This document shows, one piece after another, positions 20,600-35,275 of a DNA stretch of 64,000 nt (within the stretch, counting starts at the first letter, position 1; each line of letters begins with the position of its first letter). This stretch comes from Cytidiella melzeri. Its lineage: Eukaryota > Basidiomycota > Agaricomycetes > Polyporales > Irpicaceae. The notes beneath the pieces were generated by a model that had not been told where the DNA came from, made no database searches, and saw nothing but the letters and a program-made list of their open reading frames with translations. The stretch covers positions 1 through 64,000 of the forward strand of contig JABYQR010000205.1 of assembly GCA_022592445.1 (NCBI GenBank). The letters run 5' to 3'. A program made the translations under genes and the position numbers.

Positions 20600-23076
20600 A
20601 TGAATCCATATCCTCCCTTTCTACCTCCTCCGTCCTCTCTCCTTCACCTTCCAATGGGCTCGACCCCTGGTATCGCCCCCGACGACCATTTTTCCCAGCC
20701 CGTTACCGCAAACCCTCAGGAGCTGTCGCGCTCGACCTCCCCGCCTCAGCCTCACCTGGACTTGATCGTAAATCTCTAGCTTTCATTGCAGGCTACCGCT
20801 TTTCTGAACGCGTTTCTAGGTGCGCAAACCAGAGTCGCCCCGTATCGACGAGTCCCGGCAGGTAGGCCCGCCCATGGCCTCGTCCTCGTCTGTGGCCACC
20901 TCCAGCATCCAATCTATCTTGGCTTCCACTCAAAATTCAGCAGACGTAGAAGGCGCTTCATCATCTGCCTGGACTCCGAGTACCCAAGCGGGCCATCCGC
21001 CTCGCGACCCTCACAACGCGCTGCCCGGTATTGCTGTGATTCCTGTGAGTGCTAGTTGACAACCTGAGCGCATACATGCACAGACCGGTATGGGGGCATT
21101 CCCCTGCTTCAGTTTAGACAATCGACGAAGCGTAAATTAGACACGTCAGATATACATGAACAGAGGAACAAGATCAGGCGCGTCGTTCGCGAGCATGTGT
21201 CCCAACACCCGGCGCGTCTGAGGCCGATGACGACCGTGTTGTGTCTGCACGCCGCCGTCGCCCAAAAGTCGTACGGAACGGAAAAGCGGTTCTTGTGCCC
21301 GCCGCCCATCGTGCACATTGAAGGGCCACTATGGAACATGAGACAGCAGCAGCTGTCGATGACGGTCGTCTCCGAGGGCGGGGAGCGGTCGCTCGAGCAA
21401 CGCGCTCCTGTCGACCACAACCTAGCTGCCAACTTCAAGTTTCTGCACGTCACGGGTTCTGCAAAGTCAAAAAGCTTTCAGCTCTCGCTTGATATTGCGG
21501 AACCCCAGCAGCCTAGTGGCGACGGCACGGAGGCTGGTCCTGGACGCGTTTGGGCTTCCTTTGATTCTGCACCGGTCACGATCATCTCGAAGCCGTCCAA
21601 GAAGACCGCCAAGACGCGTAATATTGCGTCGTGCATACTCGCAGGAGGCCCAGTCTCCTTGTTTAATCGTATCAACTCGCAAACTGTACGCACAAAATAC
21701 ATGACGGTCGACGGAGGGATGATATGCGCTAGCAACAATAGCTGGTCTGCCTTCACAGTGAACGTTATTCGGTCGTCACAGGGTGACGCACCTGCGATCG
21801 GTGAGTTTGCCACGTGCTATCTGCGAACCGACGACGACTAGCACATCTAATCGCTCTCCCATCAATCTTGCGCGCCGAGCTCAGGTCCTCAGCCGGTTAC
21901 TTATGGGAGCGAGATCATGTTGGTCGATCAGGCTACAGGCACGCAGTCGGGAGCTCTGCAGATAAGGAAGGTTGACAAGGGTCGTGTCGCGCCCGATGAC
22001 GGAGGGCCGGTAAGCCAGATGCAGAAGATTGCGTTGCTGCGGGTGAATCCCGATGGCTCGCGCCAGTACTTGTCTGCTGCGGGTCCCTTGCCTGGATCGA
22101 CGGTCGCTGCGCCGCCGGCACTTGGGATGCCGAACGCCACTAGTGCGCATCAGTTATTGTATCAAGCTGCGAGGGTGAGAGAGGAGGTGAAAGACGGGAG
22201 TAGGATTGTCATTGATGAAGTGGACGATTACCTCTGTTGGACCATAGTCGGAATCTGTACGTGCCATTCTTCCGATTAAATAGTCATTCTTCTCCTGACG
22301 TGTTGCACTTGACAGCAAAATTTCAGTATACGTTCTTTGACGCATTCAACCAGAGCACCAACGTGCCGGACACTCCGATCACCCCGTTCCCTACGTTGTT
22401 CCAAGCTCCGGTTTACAAACCGAACATCAACTCCCTGGAGCTTACCGTGGCGAACTTTTTCTACGAGCATCCTAAACACGGCGGTCGGACGACTCTCGAC
22501 ATTTACATCGGGAACATAGGGCCACTCCGAAACCGGTACTATGCCTATGACCACGAGGATAGTTTTTCGCCGGCGCCCTACGTGCAAGCGATAGGCCCAG
22601 ATGGCGTCGCTCGAGAGCATAAAATTGGCGATGATGACGGTTCAGCGATACACTGGACAGTCACTCTAGCGAAGGGACCGACGCACACGACGGTGGTGGT
22701 CGAGTTGCCGGAGATGGCGGAGCTCCTAAAGGCGATCCAAGACGACCTTGAGGCGCCTACGGCGGATGAAAAGGCGGGGAGAGACCCCATCCCGAAGAGG
22801 GACAAGGCATCAAAAAGGAATGAGCTGGTGTTGAAGCCGGAGAACACGGCGCATGTGGCGGGGAGGAGTTTGCCGCTGCTGTTTGTTCGGTCGTTCGACG
22901 GAGTGGGATATCATTCTGGACGGGCGATCGCATGTGAGAATGTGTTTCAGGCGATAGACCTGGCGGGGATGGCTGGGCCCGGGGCGGGGGGTCTAAACAC
23001 GGACTGGTTGGCGGCCGCGCAGGCAGCTGCGTCTGTGGATAATGGGCTGCATGGGTGGACGTTGAGAGTGATCTAG
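20600..23076 (+). CDS. CSL (CBF1/Su(H)/Lag-1) transcription factor
   Basis: Fungal member of the CSL family, which binds GTGRGAA DNA. Five exons; introns at 20768-20819, 21045-21112 and 21801-21884, and the last near 22256-22314. The N-terminus is a disordered Pro/Ser-rich region. The Rel-like N-terminal domain follows: QRNKIRRVVREHV, TTVLCLHAAVAQKSYGTEKR, FLCPPPIVHIEGPLW, then NFKFLHVTGSAKSKSFQLSL. The beta-trefoil has FNRINSQTVRTKYMTVDGG and NNSWSAFTVNVI, then VTYGSEIMLVDQATG and MQKIALLRVN. The C-terminal Ig-like domain carries TVANFFYEHPKHGGRTTLDI, and the end is LHGWTLRVI. In S. pombe, Cbf11 and Cbf12 act in cell-cycle, adhesion and lipid gene control without Notch. A long insert lies in the C-terminal domain. 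Confidence 0.85.
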
Positions 23077-23674
23077 AGAGAGGTGTGTCTGAACTGACGG
23101 TGCCTAGTTGTCATACTGTTTTGGTTTTGATTGATGATCTGTTTTCTTTTCTTGCTGTGTCACTTGTTTTGTGCAGTTTTTCTACGAGTTGAGCGGTGCT
23201 GAGATTGCCAGCAGACTCGAGCTCGTCGCTGTTGTGCTGTGTACCATAGGTGTAATCATATATATCGCATGCAAGATTAGATGATCACTACCATGATTCT
23301 CCTAATGGCTGATGTGCGGTTGCCCCATTTTTTGAACGAGTCGACCTTTTTGTCGCTGTCCCAATTGCGCGACCGTCGAGCATCGTCGAGCATCGTCAAC
23401 GTTGAGCACCAACCACTACCAGTCACCAGAACAACCACGTTCGTTCCCGTCAAACCAGTGCGTATCTCCATTCAGCTCAGAGTTTCGCCGTGTTCGCCCC
23501 AATCGATAGCCCTCCGCTTGCCGCAACGGCCGCGCCTTTCTGAGGCTATAAATTGTTCGCCTCTTCTTCTCCGTCCTCTTCCTCTCTACCTCCGCCCGTC
23601 GTTCGACAGGGCACTTATATACCTCCAACCTCTACCTCTCGCTGCTCACCTATCTCTCCCCCTTCGACAGAACA
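23077..23674. other. Pyruvate kinase promoter region
   Basis: About 600 bases. The last 150 contain a TATAAAT at 23547-23553 and strongly C/T-rich tracts, as in highly expressed glycolytic promoters of mushrooms. No gene is seen in the rest. Confidence 0.5.
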
Positions 23675-26089
<2,415 letters not shown>

Positions 26090-26547
26090 TTCTCTAGTGT
26101 GTCGCGCACCGTAATTGCCCAGACGAAAGTATAGAGCGTTGTACGATCAGGCGTTCAGGAAGGGAGGCGAAGCGGTGATTGTATAGAAAGAGAAAAGGAC
26201 GACGGTGTGGGACGTGCTAGGAATGGTCCCTGAAAACATGAAATGTAATTACAGTGATGACTTTTACGTGAACGATAGACCTCTTTCTTAGACTTTTCTT
26301 CTTTCTGCTTGGTTGTGCAGCAAGGACTTCATATGATGACTGACGGGTATGTGTCCCTCCCAAATTAACATTAATTTGATTCTTCCATCTGCAATTTGCA
26401 CACAAGTGAGCACTGCATTCAACATTATCCAAGGATATAAATTGAATGCGACTGTGCCGATATTTTCTCCTCTATATTTGACCCTTGCATTCGGTTGCTG
26501 TCTCCTTTAATTATACAAGTGCAGTGCGGGGGTGTTCCGGTGCCCTC
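26090..26547. other. Intergenic between convergent genes
   Basis: About 460 bases holding the 3' UTRs of pyruvate kinase and the epimerase. No coding signal. Confidence 0.45.
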
Positions 26548-27657
26548 CTATGATTTTGAAGCGGCGATCCTCGCCTGAGCGTCGTTCACCGTCTCCTTCA
26601 AGAGCGCAATGACATTGTCCGGCATGGGGTCGTTGAAGATGGCTGTACCAGCGACAATGACGTTGCTTCCTATTGCGTGAGAGAAAAAAAAATTTTGTCG
26701 TGTGAGTTGCTTTTATTGTGGATTGAGAAGAAATTTGTGGAAAGCACCTGCATCGGCACACACCCCGATCGTCTTGGGACCGACGCCGCCGTCGACTTCG
26801 ATGTCCTTGTCTGGGAAACGGGTGCGGAGGTCGGAAACCTTTGGAACGCACCGATCAAGGAATTTCTGGCCTCCCCTCCCTGCGTGGTTCGTGATTCAGA
26901 TTATCATTTGTTGGTTCAGGGAAAGGGGTATGACGGACCAGGGTAGACGGTCATGACGAGGAGCATGTCTGCCGCTTCGCCGATTTCGTCTGTGATGGAG
27001 GTGGAGGGTGTGTCTGGGGAAATGGCGACGCCTGCCTTCATCTTGCGACCGTGAATGGTGTTGATGAGAGACAGAGGGTCCGCTATGTTGTCGTTGTTGC
27101 ATGAGTTAACGTGAGGAGAGTGTGTGAGGGGGCGTACAGGTTGCCTCGAGATGGAAGCAGTAGAGAGCGCCGCCTGCATCTGCGATGTCGTTCACCCACT
27201 GCGCCGTTCGGCTGAGGATGAGTGGAAAGATGAGAGCAAGATGAGAGTAAGAGAGCACCTTTTCCGGCTCTGCCACCATCATGTGGCAGTCCATGAATAT
27301 GCCCGGGACGCCTTTCGACACGCAGGACAGGATGGGAGCGCCTGGGAGGAAGAAATTTGTGATGTTGGTTCAACAGTGTCGGCGATCGCGCTGCTTACCC
27401 ATAGTGATGTTAGGCACAAAGTGACTGGTGAGATTGCATGAGCTGCGTCGGTGCTCTGTCGGCAAAGGATGACAATACACACCCGTCCATGACATCTGGA
27501 AAGGCGGTGACTATGCTGCGGTAAGCAAAAGGCTGTGAGTGCAAGACTTACCCATGTGCAGCCACTCTGCGCCGCCCTTTATCATGCGCTTGCATTCTGC
27601 GGTGAGCTGGCCAAAGTCTGAGGCGAGGACGGAGGGTGAGATGATGGCTCTGGGCAT
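26548..27657 (-). CDS. rpe1: Ribulose-phosphate 3-epimerase
   Basis: Interconverts ribulose 5-phosphate and xylulose 5-phosphate in the non-oxidative pentose phosphate pathway. TIM-barrel enzyme. The start MPRAIISPSVLASDFGQL carries the strand-1 serine. It is followed by EWLHMDVMDG (metal-ligand His and the catalytic Asp), the next exon from PNITMGAPIL, DCHMMV (second metal His), FHLEAT, MKAGVAISPDT, MLLVMTVYPG, a KFLDRC-type segment, DIEVDGGVG (second catalytic Asp) and NVIVAGTAIF. It ends ARIAASKS with TAG at 26548-26550. Several short introns. It is divergent from the secreted repeat protein, with about 300 bases between them. Confidence 0.92.
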
Positions 27658-27958
27658 CGTCGTCGTCGTTGTCGGGAGAGTTCAGTAGGATGATTGTCGG
27701 ATAGTTGCGCCGGATGCTCGGGCCCATGACGTGGGTAAGCAAATAGACGCTTGCTACTAGCCGCCGGAGCACAGCAGTTTGTAAGAAAGAAATTGGTGAC
27801 GGCCTGTGTCTCGAATTACTCCACTCACTCGCAGCACTTGCAGCCTGGGTCACTGTCGGATCAGATCACCGAGCACGGTATATATACCATCCATCCATCC
27901 GTGCCTCTACTTCAGCTCTTTTTTGCTTTTCCCTATTCCATCCGCTTTCAACTTTGTC
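27658..27958. promoter_or_regulatory. Divergent promoter region with TATA box
   Basis: Shared 301-bp upstream region of the epimerase (minus) and the secreted repeat protein (plus). TATATATA at 27879-27886 stands 73 bases before the plus-strand ATG at 27959. Confidence 0.5.
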
Positions 27959-28773
27959 ATGTTCGCCCGCACCTCTACTTTCCTCTATGTCTTCCTCTTC
28001 GCTGCTTCCACAGTCGCAGCTGCAAACGTTCACCAGGAGAAGCGTCAGAGTACGTTGAACCGTTGTCAGTGTTGCCGTACCATCAACTTATCCTTCAATA
28101 GTTCTCAACTCCGTCACCTCTGACGCCGCCTCCATCTTGAGTGTGGCCACACAGGGCGCAGGATCCATATTCTCAGTAGCGACCAGTGGGGCAGGCTCGG
28201 TCTTCACTGACGCTACCAGCGGCGGAGGTTCCATCTTCACCGACGCTACCAGCGGTGCAGGCTCCGTCTTCACTGACGCTACTAGCGGTGCAGGCTCAGT
28301 TTTCACACAAGCAACAGCGGGAGGTAAGCAACCTTTTTTCAATTTGTGAGCAGGTGTTCACTCCAAATGTGTTAGCCGCATCCGTCGCTTCCGATGTGAC
28401 CAGCTTCGCAGGGAGCGTTGGTACCATCGTGACTTGTAAGTCAATTTCTTGACGGTCACACTCCGATGGAATTCTGACTGCTTTCTACAGCCGCAGCCGG
28501 CCACGCGGAGACTGTCATCACTGAGGCTGGTGGCTCTGCGTTTACACTCGCTGAAAGCGGCGCTACTTTCCTCACTACCGTCGCTGGAAGTGTCTACACT
28601 GCTCTTGCAGCTACCAACACGTATGTTTGCTCTTTCCGAAAGCATAATCGGCGCTGACATCTCTTGCTAGGTCGAGCAGCGCTGCTGGGTCCTTCCCGCC
28701 TATGACCCAGATGTTTGTCAGCCTCGCTGCCGTCTTGTCTAGCATATTCTTTGGAGCTTGGTTCATCCTCTAA
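27959..28773 (+). CDS. Secreted Ser/Ala-rich repeat protein, probable GPI anchor
   Basis: The signal peptide is MFARTSTFLYVFLFAASTVA, cut near AANVHQEKR (KR could be a Kex2 site). Exon 2 carries five copies of an 11-residue unit close to GAGSVFTDATS. Two further exons continue in the same Ala/Ser/Thr/Val style (SVASDVTSFAGSVGTIVTS, GHAETVITEAGGSAFTLAES). The C-terminus SSSAAGSFPP plus a hydrophobic stretch ending SIFFGAWFIL fits a GPI-attachment signal. Four exons with introns at about 28049, 28323 and 28436. The composition resembles Ser/Ala-rich cell-wall or secreted mannoproteins of mushrooms. The function is unknown. Confidence 0.72.
28153..28318 (+). repeat. 33-bp tandem repeat, five copies
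   Basis: In-frame 33-bp units within exon 2 of the secreted protein. The consensus encodes GAGSVFTDATS; the third and fourth copies are almost identical and the outer ones more diverged. Confidence 0.75.
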
Positions 28774-29028
28774 ACATGCATATGCTATAAATCTTTAACA
28801 CACGCGGACTCATCGTACCAATAGGATATACCTGCTGCAATGGAATGTAGTACTTACAATAATTACTCATATCGTAACTGTCGAGCTTGACTATGGTGCA
28901 AATATTTCGCGTCACAATCCAGACTTTCTCTCAGACTGTTCGAGGTTGCAAACCAGACAATTCGGAGTTCAAGAGTTTTTGAAACGCAGGCACCAAAATA
29001 TATCAATTGAGCAATGGAATGAGACCCT

Positions 29029-29725
29029 TTATTCTTCCTCCTTTGTCAAATCCTTCTGAACCTGCATGTACAATTAATTGTTAGTTAAGTAGTAGAGAAC
29101 CTGAGGAAAAAGTACCGTACATGAGGGTTGAAGAACAAACTGTTCATGCCCCACGGGAATGGAACAGCTGGAATTTGCAAACGATGTGAGTGGATTCACA
29201 GAGTGAGCATGAGCATGGGACATACCGCGATGGTTAAGGTAGGGATAGGCCGGGACCTCGGGGAGGTGACCGTCGTTCTCCGCCCGGACGTGAGCCTCGT
29301 GTGCGGCATGCTCCGTCTCGACTTTGTTGACCCACAGCGCGGTGACGAGAACTGCAGACAATTCTTCATGAGCATGCTCCACGGGAAGTCTGACATGGCG
29401 AATTGACTTACTGCCAGGGGCACAAACGTAGAAGCTTGCGTTATCCGTAACTCGCGATCAATCCCGACGCTCTCCCTTCCTTCAAAGGCAGCTAGCCACT
29501 CACCTGATACGTCTCCACAAGTTGGCAGTTTCTAAGATAGCCCACAAGAAACGCGTCCTATCGTCAGCTACCCCTCATCTCACGTTAAATGTGGGACTTA
29601 CCAGCGGCATGAGCCTTCAACGCAGCCTGTTTCTCGGCGTACGAACCCTCGCCAGCGGCGGCAGCGAAGCCACGGGTGTTGCGCGGGACAGCGCGGAGGA
29701 GCGAGCGGCGCATGAGCATCGACAT
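29029..29725 (-). CDS. COX13: Cytochrome c oxidase subunit 6A
   Basis: Inner-membrane subunit of respiratory complex IV. The presequence MSMLMRRSLRAVPRNTRGF is followed by AEKQAALKAHAA. Later exons give the single membrane helix (FYVCAPAVLVTALWV), KVETEHAAHEAHVR, LPEVPAYPYLNHR and the family-specific FPWGMNSLFFNPHV, ending KDLTKEEE with TAA at 29029-29031. The last intron uses GTACGG...TGCAG. Four or more exons. It is divergent from RPN2, with about 300 bases of shared upstream DNA. Confidence 0.88.
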
Positions 29726-30021
29726 GTCTACAGAAAGTAAAGGACTGAGTAGTGGTTTTGTTCTGAACTGTCTGCACGAATATTCCTAGGTGAAGTGAGG
29801 TTAGACGCGCGAATGGGTTGTGCGGGTAAGCTCGGTGCGCAAGTTTGAGCGTGGGAGACCATGTCTTGTTACGTAAGCATGTATGTAGCGAAAGAGGAAA
29901 TGTGATCAAAATGTGATTTAGACGCGGACGACGCGTTCTATGGTCGCTGACGCGTCTCTGCTAGCCATTTGTTCAAAGTTATTCTTTCTCCGGACACGCT
30001 CATCGTTCTTCGTCGGGCAAT

Positions 30022-33000
30022 ATGGTTGCAAGGGCACAATCGTCTGCGTCGGGTGTCATCGCGCTGCTGTCTGAGCCAGAGCCGTTGCTCCAGCAGCACG
30101 CCCTCAAAGCCTTGAACGCCGTCGTACCACAGTTTTGGGCGGAAATCTCGGAGAGCATCGAGCTCATGTGCGTAATATGCCACACTGTTTTGCTGCTATG
30201 TTTTTGTGATGCTGAAACAGCTCATGTGCAGTGAATCGTTATTTGAGAACGACGAGCTGCCGCAAGATGCTCGAGATGCAGCGGCGTTGCTTGCAAGTAA
30301 AGTGTACTATTACCTCGGAGAATACGACGAGGCCCTGTCGTTTGCGCTGAATGCGGGGTCTGCGTTTGAGACGGAGGGAGTCACTCCCGGTGCGGAGGAG
30401 TATGTCGAGACGGTGATTTGTGAGTTTCTCCCTCAATACAGGGCTACTTGAGGTCGTAATCTTGCTGTCCTCCTTGATAGCGAAAGCACTGGACCGATAT
30501 GTGGAAGCGCGACAGGCAGTCAAAACTCCCACGGCAATTGACTCCAAACTACAAGGAATCATCGAGGGTATATTACGCCGATGTATAAGGGACGGAGAGT
30601 ACAAGCAGGTAAGCTGAATCCTCCGTATACCACTTGATGACCCCTCAAGACTTATTTACCGACTCTTTTTACCCCCTAGGCGATTGGTATCGCACTCGAA
30701 TCCCACCGTCTCGACGTCATAAGCGACATTTACAAACTCACCAAAGACACCTCACTCCTCTCATATGCCATGGACGCCGTACTCGATGCCGGCTCCTCGC
30801 TCTCTTACCGCGACGAAATTCTACACTTCCTCCTCCCCCTCTTCCCACCTGCGTCAAGCAAAGACCGTTCGCCACACGTCCACTCGATCACACGTCTCTT
30901 AGTGACACTCGGCTCGCCGGAGCTTACAATTCCTTTCTTGACAAACTTTGTGCCAAACGAGAAGCTGCTAGCGTATCAGTTTGCGTTTGACCTTGTGGAA
31001 GGTGGCGCCCAGGACTTCTTGGAGAGTATAAGGGGTGGGCTGCCCGAGGGCACAGAGGTACTTATTCTTCATAGCTTGCTTGTCAGGATAGACGACTGAC
31101 CATACGCAGGAAACGAAGGATATTTTTGACAAAATTCGTGAAATCCTCGCTGGGCAGCGATCTGTGAAACTCTATTTGGAGTTCTTGAGGAGAAATAACA
31201 AGACCGATATGCTCATTTTGAAGCATACCAAAGTATGTATTCATGATCGTTTCACTGTGAATGAATGAACAAGATGCTCATCACTCGTTATCGACAGGAA
31301 TCATTGGAGCCGAGATCCTCGATTTACCACGCCGCTCTCACCCTCCAGAACTCGTTCATGCACGCCGGCACCACCTCTGACGTCTTCCTCCGCGAAAACC
31401 TCGAATGGCTCGGACTCGCCTCGAACTGGTCGAAATTCTCCGCCACAGCGGCGCTCGGCGTCATCCACAAGGGACATTTCAACGAAGGCATGAACATTCT
31501 CGGACCGTATCTCCCCCAACAGGGTATTCCAGATAGCGGCATTCCAGGCGCTGCGTACTCCGAAGGAGGTTCGCTGTATGCTTTGGGCCTCATCAATGCC
31601 GGATGCGGTAGCGGCCAGGAGATCGAAGGGTACCTCCGTGATGCACTTAAAGCTGCGACCAACGAGGTAGTGCAGCACGGTGCAGCGTTGGGCCTCGGTG
31701 TCGCTGGCATGGGTGGGAAGAATACCGACGCGTACGATGAGCTGAAGAGCACGCTGTACAACGATTCTGCTGTGTCTGGGGAGGCCGCTGGGTATGCTAT
31801 GGGGCTGGTCATGCTTGGGACGGGTAATTTGGAGTATGCGGATGAGATGTTGCAGTATGCGAGGGAGACGGCGCATGAGAAGATCATTCGTGGATTGGCG
31901 ATTGGCTTGGCGTTGATATTCTACGGACGACAGGAGCAGGCGGATAAGATGGCGAAGGATTTGCTAGCTGAAAAGGTTTGCTATGGGCTATTCACTGTAT
32001 GTTCGGACCTGAGTCTGACTGATTGTTACCTATAGGATCCTATTCTCCGATATGGCGGTGTCTACACGCTTGCACTTGCATACGCTGGGACAGCGGACAA
32101 CGCGGCAATTCGCAAGCTGCTGCACGTCGCTGTCTCTGATACTTCGGACGACGTTCGCCGTGCAGCTGTCACCGCACTTGCGTTCCTCCTCTTCAAGAAC
32201 CCATCGCAAGTACCTCGTATCGTGCAGCTTCTCAGCGAGAGCTACAACCCACATGTCCGCTGCGGTGCCACCCTCGCTTTGGGTATCGCCTGTGCCGGGA
32301 CCGGACTCCAGGACGCCATCGACATCTTGCAACCCATGACCAAGGACGGCACAGACTTTGTCCGTCAAGGTGCCTACATCGCCCTGGGAATGATTCTCGT
32401 GCAGCAGTCGGAAGCATCATCGCCAGCACTTGCACCGACTCGGGCAGCATATAACAAGGTCATTTCAAACAAGCATGAAGACCCCATGGCTCGGTTTGGT
32501 GCAGTGCTTGGACAAGGTCTGATTGATGCTGGTGGCCGGAACGTGACTATCAGTCTGCAGAGCAGGGCGGGGAGCCGGAACACGAGTGCTATCGTTGGTA
32601 TGGTGTTGTTCTGCCAATTTTGGTATTGGTATCCGTTGGCGCATTGCGCTTCGTTGGCGTTTGAGCCGACGGGTATTGTCGGGCTGGATGAGCATCTTCG
32701 AGTACGTGGTTACTTGACTGGTTCAAAACGTGGACATGCGCTTACTGTATCGTAAAGGCACCGGTCTTTGAGTTCGTGTCTAATGCGAGACCCAGCCTGT
32801 TTGCGTATCCTAAGCCGACAGAGCCTCCAAAAAAGGAAGCTGTCACCAAGGTCGCTACGGCTGTGCTGTCTACGACGGCGAAAGCAAAGGCCAGGGAGAA
32901 GAAGAAGGCTGCCGCTGAGGGAGAACAAATGGATATCGTAAGTTGAGACATTGTTCAGCTGCCTATTGCATTCTAACTTTTCTGCTTAGGACGATAAGGA

Positions 33001-33547
33001 GAAAAAAGACGTGGAGATGAAGGTGGAGGATAGCCCGACGGCAGAAAAGCACGGCGACATCTCACCTATCACAGGCTCGATATCCAACCTCGCCGACGCC
33101 GCACCCGCACCTGAGCCGACAAGTGAGACTCTTTCCAACTTTTCGCGCGTCACGCCTGCCCAGATGGGGCATATCACGTTCCCTCCTGACGGTCGGTATC
33201 AGCCCGTTCGTCTGGTGGCGACACAACCTGCGCCGTCCCGGAGATCGTTCAAGTCTGTGCTGTCAACGGAGAAGTACGCTGGTGGGGGTGGTATCTTGCT
33301 CTTGATCGACCAACGACCGAGCGAGGAGTCGTCGTACATTGAGCTGAGTGTATCCGCTGTGCCACCGGTGGAGGAGGAGCCACTGCCCGCCAACCCCCCG
33401 GCTCGCAATATTGCGCTTGACCCGGATGCGCCGGAAGCAGCTCCGCCAGAGCCATTCGAGGTGAGCGCGATTGTGGTCATCATCGCTTATGAGCTGCATG
33501 CTAATCGTGATCTTATCGCACAGTATCCATTTGACCATGATACGTAG
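30022..33547 (+). CDS. RPN2: 26S proteasome regulatory subunit Rpn2/PSMD1
   Basis: Largest base subunit of the 19S regulatory particle; it scaffolds ubiquitin receptors and the deubiquitinase. Exons joined at 30170-30232 give [15 protein letters not shown]. The helical N-domain includes [17 protein letters not shown] and VISDIYKL. The proteasome/cyclosome (PC) repeats are clear: [109 protein letters not shown] and [17 protein letters not shown] Lys/Glu-rich linker with [10 protein letters not shown] follows, then a C-terminal domain ending YPFDHDT. About nine exons. Intact. Confidence 0.93.
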
Positions 33548-34234
33548 ATGCAATACCGTTCTGTGTAGGCAATGTAATTTTGGTGGACCCGTATACAATA
33601 CTGTTTCTACACTCTGCAGGTTCGGTCATATACAGCGCCTTACTTGTTGGTTTCCCCTATCATAGTGGCTACAGAAAACTTGGTTTGTAGATCTAGAGAT
33701 AGGAACACTACTTGAAAAGGAAGGTTTGATGCTGTGATGTGACGTGGCAGCTCAAAAGTGCGGGCACACCATATTGTCACTGATCTCAGCCACAAACAGC
33801 TGGTTCTTGGAAACAAATGTCAAACAAATAAGTCTACAAGCCAGTGCAAGGCACTGTACATATATTGCTTGTTTCGTCCCAAACATGTTTTATCTCATCT
33901 CTCATCAGTGCTGCACACAAATTGCAAGATATATAAAGCCCCTTGCAATCAACCATTGTTTTCCCTTAGCACACCCCCATTTCTCCAAGTCTTTCCATTT
34001 TCTCTGGTGGACTTGCCTTGGGTCACTGTAGTATTGACATTGTTCTCACTGCTAGCCATCTTGCCATACCCTTTTCAAACTGCCCGTTGACACACCTCTG
34101 CTGTTCTTATTGTCAGTAAGTGGATGGTTGTTTGTATTGTGCTGCCTTAGGTCACTGTACTGAAGATGTTCTTACAGCAACCCATTTTTCTGCATCCTCC
34201 TCAAATTGCCCACTCTTCGATATCTGCTACTGTC
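33548..34234. other. Intergenic with diverged direct repeat
   Basis: About 690 bases, more A/T-rich than the RPN2 side. Two stretches, about 34015-34090 and 34148-34220, read as a diverged direct duplication. Both have CTT(G/A)GGTCACTGTA, then a GTTCT(C/T)AC segment, then TCAAA(C/T)TGCCC. No gene seen. Confidence 0.4.
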
Positions 34235-34645
34235 ATGCAGTTCTCAACCTCTCTCATTTTGCTTGCTGCCATCATTGCCAGCATGGTTTGTACAGTACCT
34301 GTGTCTGCCTTGCCATACAGCAGTAGAGGACTGGACCTGAAGGGACAGAACACAGACACAGGCACCTCTGATGCATGGCACAAAGGCTCAGAGGAGCTAG
34401 TGGATTTAGCAGTTCATAGGGCTTGGCTGACTCACTGGTGGGGAAAGATGACAGTGGCTGAGGCAGAAGCCAAGCATTATACTGACTTGGCAAATGCAGA
34501 GTTCTTGAAGCATTGGACACCATCTTGGACACCTGATAAAATGCACACTGCTTATCAGTATAATAGTTTAGCATGGAAGGCAGCACAGAAACATCGGCAA
34601 GCTCAAGCAGCTTATAATGCCTTGTTACATTTGTCTCCAAAGTGA
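34235..34645 (+). CDS. Small secreted protein, unknown
   Basis: Single exon of 136 codons. The signal peptide is MQFSTSLILLAAIIASMVC..., cut near SALPYSS. The mature part is rich in Trp, His, Ala and Tyr (AWLTHWWGKM, EFLKHWTPSWTPDK, AYQYNSLAWKAAQKHRQAQA) with no cysteine pairs. It looks like a helical small secreted protein. It lies at the edge of the transposon island, in A/T-richer DNA than the flanking genes. It could instead be a remnant frame of a repeat, but the clean signal peptide argues for a gene. No function assigned. Confidence 0.5.
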   Translation: MQFSTSLILLAAIIASMVCTVPVSALPYSSRGLDLKGQNTDTGTSDAWHKGSEELVDLAVHRAWLTHWWGKMTVAEAEAKHYTDLANAEFLKHWTPSWTPDKMHTAYQYNSLAWKAAQKHRQAQAAYNALLHLSPK

Positions 34646-35275
34646 CACTATTAGAATAGGGTCGCAAAGCCTGAGAACCTTGTTTTGGTAGAAAACCCTC
34701 TGCTAAAGACACAATTATGTATTTTGAATAATGTGAGGTTGATGACACAGAGACGGGGCTCGATGTGACAAACAGGGACACAAAGTAGAAAACAACAAAG
34801 AGGTGGTGGCAGGCGTAGAGCACAATGCTTTCACCAGCTATCAGACTTTGTTCAAGTTGCTAGCCCAGTAAAGACCAAGTTAGTATTGAATACTACCAGC
34901 TATGTAGTACAGAGGGGGTTTGCTTACTTAGCCCAGTAAAGACCAAGAGGTCGAGATGGGGGGCTAGGAGTGTACATGCAGCATCTTATATAAACTTCAG
35001 GGACCTGTGCACAGACCATGTTAAGGGCAGACTTTGCAAGAAGTCGTGTGAATGAAGAACAATAGAACTACCTAAAGGAGAACAATAGCTATTGTCTGGA
35101 CTCTGCCAAGACCTCTACTCGTGAGAGAATCTGTCTAAAAGGAGACCAATTATTGTATTCCATTCTCACACCTGTGAGAACACTCTACCATCAAGAGAAC
35201 AATAGGAGTCCATGTGAACAGTGTTTATGACGTCAAACCCTAGCTGTGGGCTGAGATATGTGTGTTGTGTGATGG
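34646..35275. repeat. Possible LTR or repeat remnant
   Basis: Non-coding stretch flanking the retroelement. A 19-base string, TAGCCCAGTAAAGACCAAG, occurs at 34861-34879 and again at 34929-34947. A TATATAAA-like element (CTTATATAAAC) is near 34985, followed by several GAGAACAATAG-like repeats. This resembles an LTR with promoter, but no partner copy is visible in the window. Confidence 0.3.

Noticed and set aside
31301..31887. Two overlapping long minus-strand frames
   Set aside because: Both are antisense to the conserved PC-repeat exon of RPN2.
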